Of a DNA stretch of 64,000 nucleotides, positions 23,715 through 36,600 are shown piece by piece. The translations under genes and the position numbers were made by a program. Source of the stretch: Carettochelys insculpta. Lineage: Eukaryota; Chordata; Testudines; Carettochelyidae. Each line of letters starts with the position of its first letter. Positions within the stretch are counted from its first letter, which is position 1. The stretch covers positions 100,977,001 through 101,041,000 of the forward strand of contig NC_134141.1 of NCBI RefSeq assembly GCF_033958435.1, in the 5' to 3' direction. The notes below the pieces were generated by a model. That model worked only from the letters and a program-made list of their open reading frames with translations. It was not told the origin of the DNA and made no database searches.

Positions 23715-25398
23715 AACTGGCTAGCAGTGATCCTCACCAGAGGAAGCATCTGCATGGATTCCAACTGAGGATTCTGACAAACAAGCGGAGGGAAGATGTT
23801 TCCGATTTGGCAAGTTGTTTAGATTTGGTGATGAAAGACACTTGCTGAGACTTAAGGGAACTAAACCTAAGCTTTCTAGATCTCTGTTTCGTCTTACTGA
23901 GTTCTGTGTGGGCTGAACTGTTCACATTTTAATTTTGGTAGTCTGCTTGTTAAAACTGTGAAGATAATGTCTGTGGGCTATAAAATGACTGTCATGTTGT
24001 AAAAATTAGACATTTCTGGAGTATAAAATTTTATAAAGTTATTTGATTAAATGTGTTTCTTCAGGGACTTGAATGTGGGCAGGCTGACCCTGTGCAATCC
24101 TTGCTGAAAATCCTTAGAAACTGAACTCTGACTCTCCAGCCACTTTTCTATGGGAGTTGGGATTTTAAAGGCACTGGAGGGCAATGAAGTGAAGTCTATT
24201 CCACCCAATGTTACACTTGACTTAATTTGCACTTAGTCAGTAAACAGAGTCATCAGAGAGGGAAGGAATAAGAGAGAAAATTCAAACAGTGGAACATTCC
24301 TTCACATAGGCTCTTGGGTCTCATCTGGAAATGTTTTTCAAGAGGGGAACTGAATCTGTAAAAAGGAGGGACAGATGCCCCAAGGGACTCCTGTGTTTTT
24401 CCCTGACCCATCATACTCACTCCACCCTATAGAAACAACAGAAGCATCCATTAGTGTGTGGTCAGCAGACTCTGATCTAACTAGTTTGTTCAGTAAGACT
24501 TCTGAAAGCCTATTCTGTGAGAACTTGGGTTTGAATCTACCAGAGTTAAGTTAGGCCCCAGTGAGCATTTTATCTTTATTTTTCTTCTAACCATTTTTGA
24601 TGTCACTTAAAATCTCTTTGTCATTAGTAAACTTGTTTTACTGTTTTATCTAATGTTGTGTGTTCAAGCCAAAGTGGCTGGGTAACTCTGTCTGAGTAAC
24701 ACGTTGGGTGAGGGGCAACATACTCAGTAGACTTGTACCGTACTGTCCAAGGGAGTCTGGACTTTCCTTTAGAAGGAAAAGGAGGAAAATGCACAACAGG
24801 GTGTTTGTTTGGGCTTGTCCTGAAGCGTAACCAAAGACTTGCTTTGGCTGGCCGTAGCACACAGGCACATACTTAGTGGCTAGAGGATGTTTGTGAGCAG
24901 GTCAGGCTGAAGACTACCGCAGCAAGGCTTTGTAAGGGGCACCAACAGTTACAAGCCCAGGGTGACACAGCTACTAATTCATCTGAACTTTATCCTGGTA
25001 TGACACAGGCTCACGGTCATTTAACTGCCTCCCCAAGGACAAAAACAAAATATACATGGGCAAGAAGCTGCTTGAAGAGTTTGCCTGCTGTCTAACTAGC
25101 ATAAATGCATCCTAAAATGGTTTTTCTTCTACAGTTACTAAATGATTGTTTTAGCTGTTTAATTTAATTTCTTTTCTTTTGTTACTGTTCAGTTAAACTA
25201 GTGTAACTGCTCAAAAGATAATTATTCTTTCTGGTTTTTTTCAAACTTCATTGCAGCATTTCACATTTTTCTGAGTTATAACAATACCTCAGTTAAGTAA
25301 CTTAATTTTTTGAAACAAGATGGAAGCCTCTATCTAAAGGCTAAGCCTGTTGCAGACCATAACTCTTAGTGTTCTTGTTGTTATTCCAGTGGTTCCTA
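23715..25398. other. Non-coding stretch, possible old LTR, no gene
   Basis: AT-rich sequence. The text around 24440-24720 has the look of an old LTR, but no ends, duplications or coding frames could be placed. No gene is supported. Confidence 0.35.
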
Positions 25399-25690
25399 CA
25401 GTAGGGTCGCAACATTCGCAAGGGTTTGGTGTTGAGAACCTTCAAACGTTGAATTTCATGATTATCATTTTGCAAATATCATTTTATCCTGGCTGGGGGA
25501 AAGGAACTCAGCAGGCTCCTGGGCAGCTCTGGACAGCAGTGGGCGGAGCAGGAGACCAGTGGCGGGACTATGGGCCTGTGCTGTACCCCTGGCTGGCTCG
25601 CAGAGTCCAGGGGAAGCAGCCGCTGGCACTCCTCCCAAGGAGCCCCAGGGAAGTGGCAGCCACTCGCGAATAATTGAATTTGTGACCGTT
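25399..25690 (+). mobile_element. Tigger-like MITE fragment
   Basis: Starts CAGTAGGGTCGCAACATTCG next to TA, closely matching the left end of the element at 51938. Its interior is GC-rich (CAGCCGCTGGCACTCCTCCC) and it fades out in CACTCGCGAATAATTG near 25675. The right terminus is not recognisable, so the copy is partial. Confidence 0.55.
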
Positions 25691-26290
25691 AAACTGGCAA
25701 ACGTGAGCTTGCTGCATTCTAATATACTAGTTCTTCATAATATGTGAGCAGTCAATTGACCAGTTATTTTTGGACAATACTGTATTAGATTAGCACAGTT
25801 TTGGAAAGAGGTTATTTTAGATACTATGTTCTGTTATGATAATTGGATGTTGGACTGTGATAGTTTTAATTTGCTATTGCACATTCATTATGTTGTTTCT
25901 TGAGTTTGATTTTGTTTTAAAATTTCTCAGTGACGTAAGAATGAGTTCTCTTGTGTTTTGAATATGCTGTTTAGTATTCACCTACCAATATTTTATGTCA
26001 ATTAAAGTTGCCGTCATAAGTTTCTTAATGTTGTATTCATGAAAAGGATAAAAAGGTACCTGTTCAAACCAATCCTGTGTGTTGCTGTTGAAACAAGTAA
26101 ACATTTTGTTTGCTTTGGTTCCAGGAAATTAAAAAAAAATGGCTTTGCAAAATCTGCATGAACTTGAATACTGTCAGCTGTTGATTTTATTCTGCATGTA
26201 GTAGTTATGTCTGTTAGGAAAAGTAAAATTTGCTGCTGCAGAAAAGTAAAACCAGTTAATTGTGTATTCTTGAAAACATAGTGGAGTGTG
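25691..26290. other. Non-coding AT-rich stretch
   Basis: No gene or repeat boundary recognised. Confidence 0.5.
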
Positions 26291-26294
26291 CATA

Positions 26295-27514
26295 TGTAAC
26301 CCTTCTGTTAACGCCAGATGCCTGCCAGAAGGGCCGGGTTCAACTCTTGTGGGGTTTTCCTATCAAGGATACAATCAACCGGCTCGAGCCCCCACCCAGT
26401 GGCCTGGGACAATTTCACCCCCGTGCTGCGTGCCTGTAAGGCGGTTCTCCCCCCCACTCGCAAGCACAGAGTCTGAGATATAGAAATGGCTTGTTTAATG
26501 ACCGTAACCTACCCCAAGGTTACAGCGACAGATGCAGTATATCTCAGCACAGAAGAGACAAAACCCCTTTTACCCAGATACCATCCCCATATGCAGTAGA
26601 ACCCAGTCTCTTGCTGGGGCTCTTGGCCCTTTTCCACACACACACAGTTACAGGGTGTACCCTCTGCAGTACAGTCCCAAACTCAAAGCCCACAGATACA
26701 TCACCAGGGCAATACTAGCTGTCCACTTGTCTGTAGCCTCCCCTTGCTGTCACCAGCCGCCCGCCGTCGGCCGCCGCCGCCGCTCCTACCGCCTGCCGTC
26801 GTCGGCCGCTGCCGCCGCCGCTCCTACCAGCTGCCCGCCGTTGTCGGCCGCCGCCGCTGCTCCTACCGGCCACCCGCCGGTCGCTGTCGTCGGCCGCCGC
26901 CGCCGCTCCTACCGGCCGCCCACTGGTCCTGCTGTTGTCCGTCAGTCCTAACCCCACTGCTTGGGACTGCCCTAAGGCAGAACCCAGTGATTTCAGCTCT
27001 GTGTGGCCTCAGCTGCCACTCTGTGATTTCAGCTCTTGGTATCTCTAGTGTGGGGTTTCACAAACACCCTAGTAGCCAGCTCTATCTTTTAACAGGTGGG
27101 GAGGGTTAGTCAAGCCAGGCTTATAGCTATATGGCCAAGGCATAGGCAGGGCCAAGGCACTCAGCAAGCTGGCTCAACCCATACCCCTCCCCTTCTCTCT
27201 CACAATGCTTTAAACCAGGGAGCCCTGTGTAATCAATGTCTTACACAGCTAAGGCGACTGCCCTGTCCCCCCACAACAACCCAGAGCATTGGTGAGATCT
27301 CACAACTCCCACCTTAAGTGTCAGCTTAAATTGTGATTTTACAACTACATGTTTACAATAGACCAAATCTCATGGCTTACTTGCTACCCATTAGGCTTTG
27401 CCTGAAAAGGTATCACACATGCACACCTTTTGCATTCTCATGCAGATGACCTCTGGGAGACTCATTCCTCCCAGCCTTCAGCAGCACTGCATTCCTTCTG
27501 CCACATTCCCTACA
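26295..27514 (+). mobile_element. Solo LTR (TGTAAC...CTACA) with CATA duplication
   Basis: 1220 bp starting TGTAACCC and ending CCCTACA, flanked by CATA at 26291-26294 and 27515-27518. That fits a 4-bp retroviral-type duplication. A second copy in the opposite orientation, split by later insertions, spans 52712-59542; without its insertions it is about 1229 bp and is homologous from end to end. A variable GC-rich tandem block lies at 26750-26930. No internal retroviral sequence flanks this copy, so it is a solo LTR. Confidence 0.82.
26750..26930 (+). repeat. GC-rich minisatellite inside the LTR
   Basis: Units around GGCCGCCGCCGCTCCTACC recur about five times with differing spacers (CTGCCGTCGT, AGCTGCCCGCCGTT and similar). 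The opposite-strand homologue at about 58860-59070 is more degraded and AT-richer. The block is rich in CpG. Confidence 0.8.
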
Positions 27515-27518
27515 CATA

Positions 27519-28360
27519 TATCTGAGTAAGGCACAGAGGCACAGCTGACGACATGCTATGTGAAAGTGTGGTTCAGAATGTAGTTCTCCATTGTCTTTCT
27601 TCCATTGCAAATGCCTGTGCAGGGATCTGTTTCCACTCCCACTGAACTTAGACTTTTGCCATTGATTACAACAGCAACAGGTCAGGTCCTTAGTATTAAG
27701 TTAAAGCTGGGCCTATGCCAAAAAGTTCAAATCCTGATCCAAGATGGGTGACCCTATGTGAGGACTCTGCTATTTAGTTATTTTGTGAGCCAAAAAGCAT
27801 CACAGGTCCTATTTTGTATCCATAAGATGACCTACAGAATCTCCTTTAAATCTGTTACTGCCAGCTTTCCAACTTGGGGCATACTGCTGTAACATCTGCT
27901 TTATCAGCTTTCCTTTTCGCTCATTTGTTTTTCTGGGTTACGGTGAGGACCAGCTAACATATAAAACAAAGCTGTAAGTTCTTACCTTGGTATACAAGCA
28001 GCTTGGCATACCTTTCTGAATGTTACAAGTCCCTTTCTGGCTTAACTATTGTACAAACAGTATTGGAGAGCAGGTGCTGGCTATGAATATCCACTCACTG
28101 AGTTAACACACAAATAACTTCTTCCATGCCAAAACTAAATGAACACTCACTGTGTTGTATTTATCTTCTTAAGAAACACACAAATTTCCACATGGGTTTA
28201 GTGTGCTTCTGGCGTCCCAATCAGACATATTCTGGAGGATTAATGAACTAAGAGTGACAATTAGAGCTCTAGGGGGATTACAATGGACAAATCATAGTGC
28301 CATACCAAGTTGATTGCATATTATTAGTTTTGAATTGCAAAATCAGTGTTGGAAATAACA
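27519..28360. other. Non-coding stretch, no gene seen
   Basis: AT-rich sequence between the solo LTR and the next MITE. No element ends or coding frames recognised. Confidence 0.5.
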
Positions 28361-28362
28361 TA

Positions 28363-28686
28363 CAGGTTGAACCTCTCTAATCTGGAACCCTTGGAACTTG
28401 ACTGGTGCTGGACAAAAGAATTTGCTGGACTGGAGAGGGCATATGATCTAGCAGCATTACCAACATATCCACTGCTTACTGAGCTCTTAGAAAACATTTG
28501 GGGTAAACTGCAGCTAAATAACAAAACAAAATTCTGAGTGCCAGGACTGGTGGCTGGAAACAAACTTTATAGGAACATTGGAGACTTGGTCACACCCATG
28601 CTAAATTGTCATCCAGCTAACTAAAATCATGCTGGATTATGGAGCTTGCCGGGCAAGAGAGTTCTGGAGTAGAGAAGTTCAACCTG
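28363..28686 (+). mobile_element. TA-target MITE (CAGGTTGAACCTCTC ends)
   Basis: 324 bp with left end CAGGTTGAACCTCTC and right end GAGAAGTTCAACCTG, near-perfect inverted repeats flanked by TA on both sides. Sub-terminal text (TCTGGAACCC, GGTGCTGGACAAAAG) is partly mirrored toward the right end. The TA duplication fits the Tc1/mariner/pogo class; the class is inferred from the duplication alone. Confidence 0.78.
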
Positions 28687-28688
28687 TA

Positions 28689-29459
28689 GTAGATATATTG
28701 AGATGTCTCTAGACTTTAGTAGTATGTGATTCTGAAAATTTTACTGTAAGTTTAATGGAGGTAACCATATTCCCAGTAACAGGCTGGGAGCACTCACATT
28801 TTAAGGTCAGAAGGGGCCCTTATAATTTTCCAGTCCAGTGGTTCTGCAGCAGGGATTCATTCACGCATCTCAGTATTTGCCTAGTTTTACAAAAGGCAAC
28901 ACAGAAAGCACTAATGTAATCAATCAAGACAATGACTTTTCATTTTCTGTTTTCATAAAGACAATGATTCATTTTATATTGCTTTGTATGCTAAAATTTA
29001 AGTACAATATTTATATTTAGACTGGTTTGTTTTATAATTGTATGGTCAAAAGGAGAAACTAAGCAATCTTCCCATAATAATGTGTGCTTTTGTATGTAGG
29101 ATGGTTAACCACACCTAGGTGCATGGGCTACACAAACATCAGAAAAGGACCGTCTCATGCAACCCACAGAAATACAGAAAGCAGCCAGCCTTACAATTTA
29201 GCTTGAAATGATGCACCAAAAATCAACCAACCCATTTTTGTTCACAATGAACATTCGACTCCTGCCACAAATGATCATTCTCCCCTATTTCTCACTTCCC
29301 CACCAATGGAAATTCTGTATTGGGTTCAGAAATATGGGGACAATACCAGGGAATGTGAACAGGGTGATGATGTCAGAGGTACATTATAACCCTGGATGCT
29401 CTGGTTCTGTGGTGGCACAGAAGACTTACTTCTACAATGTAACTGAAGTCTGCAGGTCA
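28689..29459. other. Non-coding stretch, no gene seen
   Basis: AT-rich sequence with only short frames. No element ends recognised. Confidence 0.5.
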
Positions 29460-29467
29460 GTCACTGC

Positions 29468-29662
29468 CAGTGTTCTCTCTAACTTTTTCCATCCATAGGT
29501 GGAATACATTTTGTCATGAGCACCCCGGCATCTGTTGTTGTGCCCCACCAAGGGAAACACATGCTGCCCACTGTGGGTAGCTACAGGCACTCTGCTCATC
29601 AGCTGGGGGCCACCTGAATCTCTCCTGGGCAGCCACCCAAGCGCTCAGTTTTCAGGAAACAG
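29468..29662 (+). mobile_element. hAT-like MITE, copy 2
   Basis: 195 bp, homologous along its length to 20696-20890. It starts CAGTGTTCTCTCTAA and ends in a slightly eroded AACAG. Flanking octamers are GTCACTGC (29460-29467) and ATTACTGC (29663-29670), 6 of 8 identical with both differences being transitions. This supports an 8-bp hAT-type duplication. Confidence 0.7.
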
Positions 29663-29935
29663 ATTACTGCTGTTGTTTGCAGTTCGAAAAGGCAGCCGGA
29701 GGTGGATGATATGGGACTGTTCACTTCCACCCTCACTTATGGTCATGCAACCTCATGGATATCAATGGACCAAATTCAGCACTAGTGCAACTCTGACTTC
29801 AGTGGAGTTGTGCCTGTTTTGGTCACAGCTGAATTTGGCCGGTTTATTTTAATGGAGTTGCATGGTTGTTACAGACATCAGAATTTGGCCCTCATATTTG
29901 AACTGTATGAAGCAGTGAGAAACAGTGATTCTTTG

Positions 29936-30144
29936 TATCAGAGGGGTAGCTGTGTTAGTCTGGATCTGTAACAGCAACGAAGGGTCCTGTGGCACCTTAT
30001 GGGCTAACAGAAAAGTTTTGAGCACGAGCTTTCGTGAGCACAGATTCACTGAGCATCTGATGAAGTGAGTCTGTGCTCACGAAAGCTCGTGCTCAAAACT
30101 TTTCTGTTAGTCTATAAGGTGCCACAGGACCCTTCGTTGTTGTT
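29936..30144 (+). mobile_element. Inverted-dimer retroposon (family A) with 12-bp duplication
   Basis: The head reads CAGAGGGGTAGCTGTGTTAG. A forward arm runs to about 30053 and is followed by its near-perfect reverse complement to 30144, so the element can fold into a long hairpin. It is flanked by AGTGATTCTTTG at 29924-29935 and 30145-30156. The head is complete while the inverted arm stops short of it. Confidence 0.85.
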
Positions 30145-30156
30145 AGTGATTCTTTG

Positions 30157-30572
30157 GCTCTTCTTAATCCACATTTATCTATTTAGCACCCTTAATACCA
30201 AAGCACAGGGAGCTGCCAGGTCCATCAGAGACATACACACACACAGAAGTTGAATTTGATCCTGCAAGATTCTGGATACTCTGACCCAATCCCGTAAATA
30301 TTTAAATCTGTGCCTGAAGTTATGCAGGTGAATAGTCCTACTGAAGTCAGTGGGACTGTTTACATGTGTAAAACTTTGAGTGGGCACTGAAGCATTTTGG
30401 TAAATCAAGTCAGAATGCTTAAAACCTTGCAGCTCAAGCCCACTTGCAGCATTTGGAAAGGGTGGAGCTTTAAAGTTAGTTTCTTTTACTGCAGTCCAGG
30501 AGGTAGGATCACTTTTGTTTGCTGTAATTTACAACCTGGTCTGTTACAGTAAGTTCAACAGCAGTGGAAGAA
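30157..30572 (+). promoter_or_regulatory. CCL28: CCL28 upstream flank and presumptive 5' UTR
   Basis: Sequence immediately upstream of the CCL28 start codon. I see no clear TATA box within 120 bp of the ATG. A tract ending TCTGTTACAG at 30541-30550 could be a 3' splice site of a non-coding first exon, or chance. Transcription start cannot be placed from sequence alone. Confidence 0.35.
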
Positions 30573-30636
30573 ATGGATTTGAAACTACTCACTCTCTCTT
30601 CTGCTCTTGCATTTGTGCTTGTTCAGACAACTGAAG
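30573..30636 (+). CDS. CCL28: CCL28 exon 1 (signal peptide)
   Basis: ATG at 30573 with purine at -3 and G at +4. It encodes 21 residues plus one base (phase 1) and ends at a consensus donor GTAAGT (30637). The frame opens earlier at a GTG, but the ATG is the natural start because the hydrophobic leader follows directly. Confidence 0.9.
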
Positions 30637-33600
30637 GTAAGTTGTACTGTACATTCTCTTTTTACTACATTTATAATAGCTCTGTTAAAAATAACATAAG
30701 GCAGTGTCTCTCTTTGGAAATGGAGTTGTTTTATAACCACGGCGCTTTGAGAAGTTGGGGACTATCACTTTTGTTTTTAATTTCTGAACAGAGAACAGGG
30801 AGAACTGTAAGCACCGTGTCCTGGCCCCACTGACATCAGTGGCAGAATTCCCCTTAACTTAATGTCAAAACAAAAAGCAGTCAAGTAGCACTTTAAAGAC
30901 TAGCAAAATAATTTGTTAGGTGAGCTTTCGTGAAAAGCTTTTTGTTTTGATAGTATATAGACTAGCACAGCTCCCTCTCTGTTAACTTAATGTGTGTGGG
31001 GGAGGAGGGGTGTTAACTCCTTAAATTTAGCTAATTACAGTTTGCACAGCCAAGGACAGTTGAATGGTTAGGTTGGGAAACTTTTGGTAAGCTGTTTTAA
31101 CCAAGGAAATGCCACATCTTCAGAAAGAAACAATACAACAAGATATTTGCCACATTAAATGTTACCATTTTCACAGTACTTTGGAGAATGTAGGACAATG
31201 TATTTGAATAAAGCTACTCACATGCAGGAGTGTCTATAGGATACTTTAGATGCAGACTAAATTAGCATTCTTTAAGCCATGTACGCTCCTGGATAGGTCC
31301 AATGCTTAAGTAGGATTTTATAGCTAAAATGTAAAAAATGTTTTTTCTCACATTTTAACAGTAGCAAATTTGCACAGTAGATTAAATCTCCCAATATGCA
31401 CTATGCTTTCTGATGGCTGTGCTAGGTGCATGTATGAATTGGGTCCACATACTTAGAATTTTTTAGCCCTGACTCCTCATGTTTTTTATTTTTTTCCTTG
31501 TAATTTTGTATTACAAAATAATCTTGTTAAACTCAGTGATATAAAAATCTTGACCAAATTCAAGAGCTTGATCCTGTGAGATGTTGAATGTTTTCAACTC
31601 CCAGTGACTTCAGCAAGAGCAGAGTTTCAAATGGCAGCACATCCAACTGTATTACAGAACTTTTAGTGCATGGTAGTATAGGCTTCATGCAGCCAGTTAA
31701 TGCACACCAAGCCAAGGTATAAATCTGCACTGCCCTAGCTTGCTGGGCACTAAAACTGTGTATTTAAACAGGCCCTCAGTATGTTGCAGGATAATGCCAC
31801 AAGTGGGTAAAAAAAAAAAAAGCCCCTTAAAATCCTACCCTGTCAAAATGGCCTCTGCACCTGCTGGGCACGCATGTGCCTCCACACTACGGGGTAGGGT
31901 ATTCAATAAGAGCATAGAAGTTCTCTTAATGTCTTTTATTCTGTATCTCAGGTGGCTCAGTACAGATGAGAAAAATAATTAGGTGACTAAGACAAACATA
32001 CTCTGCATTTAATGGCACAAAAATATTTAAAGGCAGATTTTCATGAAGCCTTGCAAACACACTAGTCTTTTGAAACTGGAGGATGTGGTAGGAGTTTTTG
32101 AGAACAACAAGAAGTCCTGTGGCACCTTATAGACTAACAGATGTTTTGGAGCATAAGCTTTCATGGGCAAAGATCTGCTTCGTCAGATGGGAGATGTATA
32201 AGTTTTGAGCCAAATTCTGCTTCCGCTACACTCCATTTACTTCAGTGGAGTGGCACAGATGTGAGACTAAGATCTGGCTGTTAATATTCAAATGTCTGTG
32301 TGTTCTGTTTCCTTGTGGCTTAGCATGTGGTTGTTTAACTTCTGTTCCGTGGAATATGTGAGAGCCCTCTGGTGGCCAAAATAATACTAACAGAGAGAGA
32401 GGTGCTAGTCTATATACTGTCAAAACGAAAAAGCAGTCAAGTAGCACTTTACCTTATCAATATTTTTTTCTGATTTGTCAACTTTGATTACTATTTTTGG
32501 TTCTCTGTGCCTTAAATATTGAGTCTGTTCTGGTATGGCTGTGGTCTGAAGAAGTGGGTCTGTCCCATGAAAGCTCATCACCTAATATATTATTTTGTTA
32601 GTCTTTAAAGTGCTACTTTACTGCGTTTTTGTTTTGATAAAGTAATACTAGCGCACTCTCCTGAATCAAGGCAAAGAGTACAAGAAGTCCTGTGGCACCT
32701 TACAGGCTAATAGATATTTTGGAGCATAAGCGTTTGTGGGCAAAGACCCTAACAAGGCAAAGATTGTGCGTTTTAGTGGATAAGGCAGCTCCAGAGTACT
32801 TCAAATGCAAGCCTGCCACTGAGGGGTTTAGGGGCAACTGCCCTTGGGCCCAGTGTTTCACATTTCATAGAGCTGGAAGGGACCTGGGGAGGCCATCAAG
32901 TTCAGTCTCCTGCCCTTTTGGCAGAGCCAAGGGCCCACCCCCCTGGCTCCCTAAATGGCCTCATTGAAGATTGAGCTCATAACCCTGGGTTTAGCTGGCC
33001 AATTCTCAAACCACTGAGCTATTCTCTGCCCCCAAGGGGGCCTGGAGCTGTGGCTGCTACCAGCATAGCAGTGGAAAGACCTTCAGCCCCTTTGGAACAG
33101 CTGCAGAGAGGGGGAAGGGGGAGAGGGGCAGGAAGCACGGACCTAGCGTCTTTTGGGTGTTCCAGAGACACTTAGGACACTGATTGTGTTGCTTCAGGCA
33201 AGAGAAGGGAAGTTTGAGGGACTATTGCTAAGGATTAGCAAATGAATGGTAAATGGTTAGAACAATTAATTTTTAATTAAGATAAAAGAAGTAAGTTTAA
33301 AAAAACTTGTAGAAAATGAGAACTGCCTTCTCACTCCTTCAAATAAATTGCATATAATAAAGATTTAAAAGGCAAGTGGTAAAGGTTACCAACAAACAAC
33401 AACAAAGTCATAAAGGGGAGAGAATTAAACAACTAAAGTTAAGCAAGGGGGCATAAACATGAATAGGCAATATAAGAGAGGGTAAGGGAGGAAAATTATA
33501 TTTAAGTGTAGAAATTACTTAAGTAGTCCTCTATATTTTTAAATTAAAAACAGTCCTAGGCTGTGTCTACGCTACAGGGATCTTTCGAAAGAAGCCCTTC

Positions 33601-36600
33601 TGGAAGATCTCTTCCAAAAGAACTTCTTTCGAACGAGTGCGTCCATGTACAAAAAGTGGATCAAAAAAGCAATCTGCTTTTTTTGAAAGAGTGTCCATGC
33701 AGCCCCCACTCTTTTGAAAAAACAGGCCAGGAATCAAAAAAATTAGGTGCCATGAGGACTGCCCTTTCGAAAGGAGGGCCTTCTGGAGCGTCTACATGTT
33801 TTCTTTCAGAAGACGCTTTAAAAGAGGGGTACTCTTCCTGAAACGGGAAAGGAAGAGCGATTTCGAAAGTAAAGCCACGTTCTTTCAATTTACTTTCGAA
33901 AGGACGCTTTTTGTGTGTAGACTCTCCATGGGATTTTTCAAAAGATCCCCCTTCTTTTGAAAGAACTTGCTAGTGTAGACGCAGCCCTATAGTTTAATGG
34001 GGTAAAACAAGTAGATCAGCCAGGTTCCAACCTGAGGTTTTTGGAGATGACATATTTTTCTTCTTTGCTTCTGTATTTTGACTTCCTGCTTAGTTTCTGC
34101 CTAGTTTTAATCTTCCCTCTTCCTGTCCTGTATCCGCTCCCCTTAATTTGTGTTTATCTTCCTCCTCCTTCACCATGCACCTCACAGAGATGTGGCTTTT
34201 TGACAGCAGCTGGCAGGTGGACAGAGCTGAAGGAACTATTTGCCTTTGTTCTTATCCCCCGGAAAACTTGCAGAGTTCCAGCTAGAAATTCTGGAAGACT
34301 TCAAAATAAGAAATCCTGTCTGTGTGACTTGAGGGTCCTGTCAGAGATGGGTGAAGACTGACTGGTGTGCTGGCTTGAAACCCATGACACAGCAGTTCAG
34401 CGGATCATGTTGTTGCAAGAAAGACCAGGGTATACTGCGTTGGAAGTGGCTGGTGCTAAATCCCTGAGATTTCCCAGCACGTTTTGGGATGTAGGTATGG
34501 TTGAGGGGCTCCTGGCTCCTCCATGGGCCTGACATCGTAAAACAGGAGCTCTGTGTGGTGAGGAGTGGCAGGACATTTCTCGAACAAGCCTCTGATGGAC
34601 CTTTCTACCTGTTTGGATGATTCAGCTCTTTGTTTATAAAAGTTACAAAGCTTCTCACAAACAATTGATGTCTCCCTGGTGAAAGTCCCCAGGCAGAAGA
34701 AAGGAGTAGAAATTGACAGTGCGGGCAGAATCGCGGGCAATAAACCCCCCGCTGACCCCGCACCAGCAGTCCGTCCAGATCCCCACGGGGCCTCAGACGA
34801 GGGCAAAGAGGAGACGGCAGGAAGCCCGCCGACTGGCAAAGGACCGCTCCGCTCCTCAGCAAACCGACCCCACCCACCTCCGGCAGGGGGCCTAGAGCGC
34901 AGTGCAGTGTAAGTGGGGAGAGACTGGGGAGAAGCTAATCCCTGGTAGGTTAGGAGCTGGCTTGTTTGTTGAGGGCAAGGGTGAGATACGGAGAGGAAGG
35001 TTGGATTAAATAATGATTATATTTATTAACAAAAACAGTAACTTATAAACAAACAGCACAATAATTGAACTTGTAACGATATATATATATATATTAACTT
35101 ATCTACTTCTAATTATACTTTAAACACTTACAATAAACAGCAACAAGGGTTCCATGAGGGAAGTCTGTATGAGACTCTCCTTGTAAAACACAAGGACACA
35201 AAAATCTAATAAGTTTTTCCTCCGGGTTATAGGGGATAAATTAGTTTGTCACCCCTATGTACCCTGAGTGACTAATAGTGCCACTCTATTGGACACCTTG
35301 AGGTCCACCCTACAAGGGTCCTTCCCAACTGATTTTTTCAGTGGGGATTGGAGAGAAGGGAGGAAAGGGAAAAAAGGGAGAAAAGGGGTTATAGAAAAAG
35401 AACACAACGATAAACAGTTAATTAGTAAAACTTCTAGTTATGGGCTTGTTAACCAGGTGTGCAGCTTTAAGCCAATGGTTATAGCCCCAAGTAATAATAG
35501 TTCCCAGTTAGAGTTACTGGCTTGGTAAGTATCCCCACACAGCCCAAATTAAGCTAGAAAGTTAGTGTTTAGGGCGTAGGGGGTTTTACGTGTCTGATCC
35601 GGTGGTCTAATCCGATAAGATGGTCACGTCCGGTGGAGAAAGGCTGAGGCGTTGGCAGCGAGAGCGGTGGTGCTGCGATGGTGGCAGACCTTAAGCCTCA
35701 ATTGGAGTGGACGCAGTACCCCACCCTAGGGATGGGGCCAGTTCGACCCACTCCAAATCCGCTCTCAATCTGTTTGTTGGCGGCGAGATCGGAGGTGCCG
35801 CAGTGATTTTTGGCAGCCTCTGGGTGCTAAGGGGTGAGGGCGCAGTACCCCACCCTAAGGGTGAGGCCAGTTCGTCCCTCACCCAATTTACCTCAGAGCG
35901 GAGACTGCCTTAGCTCTTTTAGTATGTGTGATTTCAGCTATGCCTCAGCAGAGCGGACTCTGCTGGGCGGATGTAGAATTGCAGCTGAGGACCTTCAGGG
36001 AACAGGAGCTCTTCACAGTCAGGAGCACTTCGCAAAGTCTTCTTTCAGCGCCGGCTGCCGGTGGATAGTGGAACCCCCGAGCGCTGCGGGGCACTGCCTT
36101 ATATTCCCTGTTTTTATGAATTATTCATGAGGTCATTTGCATATAAGCGTTCTGAGGGGCCTGTTTTCAATCAGGTCCCTTTCCAGGAGCTACCTCATCT
36201 CCGTCCAATGAGGAGCCTGGATTTTGAAATTCATGATTTGAAATGTTTGTGAGTTCAGGTTACCGGTAAAACCAACCGACACAGAGTGACCGTTACGGGG
36301 GCTGCTAACTGGCAGCCTATGTACCTTTTAGGGTCTACCTGCCCCTGTAATAATATTAATGGCCCAAGGCTTGTTTCCCCTGGCCCACGGGGACGATTAT
36401 GCCCAAGGGATGAAAAATCCCTGACAGAAATAATGACACAAATAGGGTGTATCCCTTGTGACAGAGAGGAGGCAAGGCACTGGGGATTCCTTTCTGTACC
36501 TGTCAGTCCTGCACTCTGGCTCTAGCTTGCTGGTTGAGGAAGACAGACAGCTTGTGGCAGTATTACCACACTGGGTCTGAGCCCTGGCCTGTATGAAGCA

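Noticed and set aside
26532..26951. 139-residue frame rich in Ser/Ala/Pro
   Set aside because: Produced by the LTR minisatellite.
30564..30833. Alternative CCL28 start and read-through of exon 1 into the intron
   Set aside because: The earlier start is GTG, and the frame passes a consensus GTAAGT donor; the spliced form matches the family.
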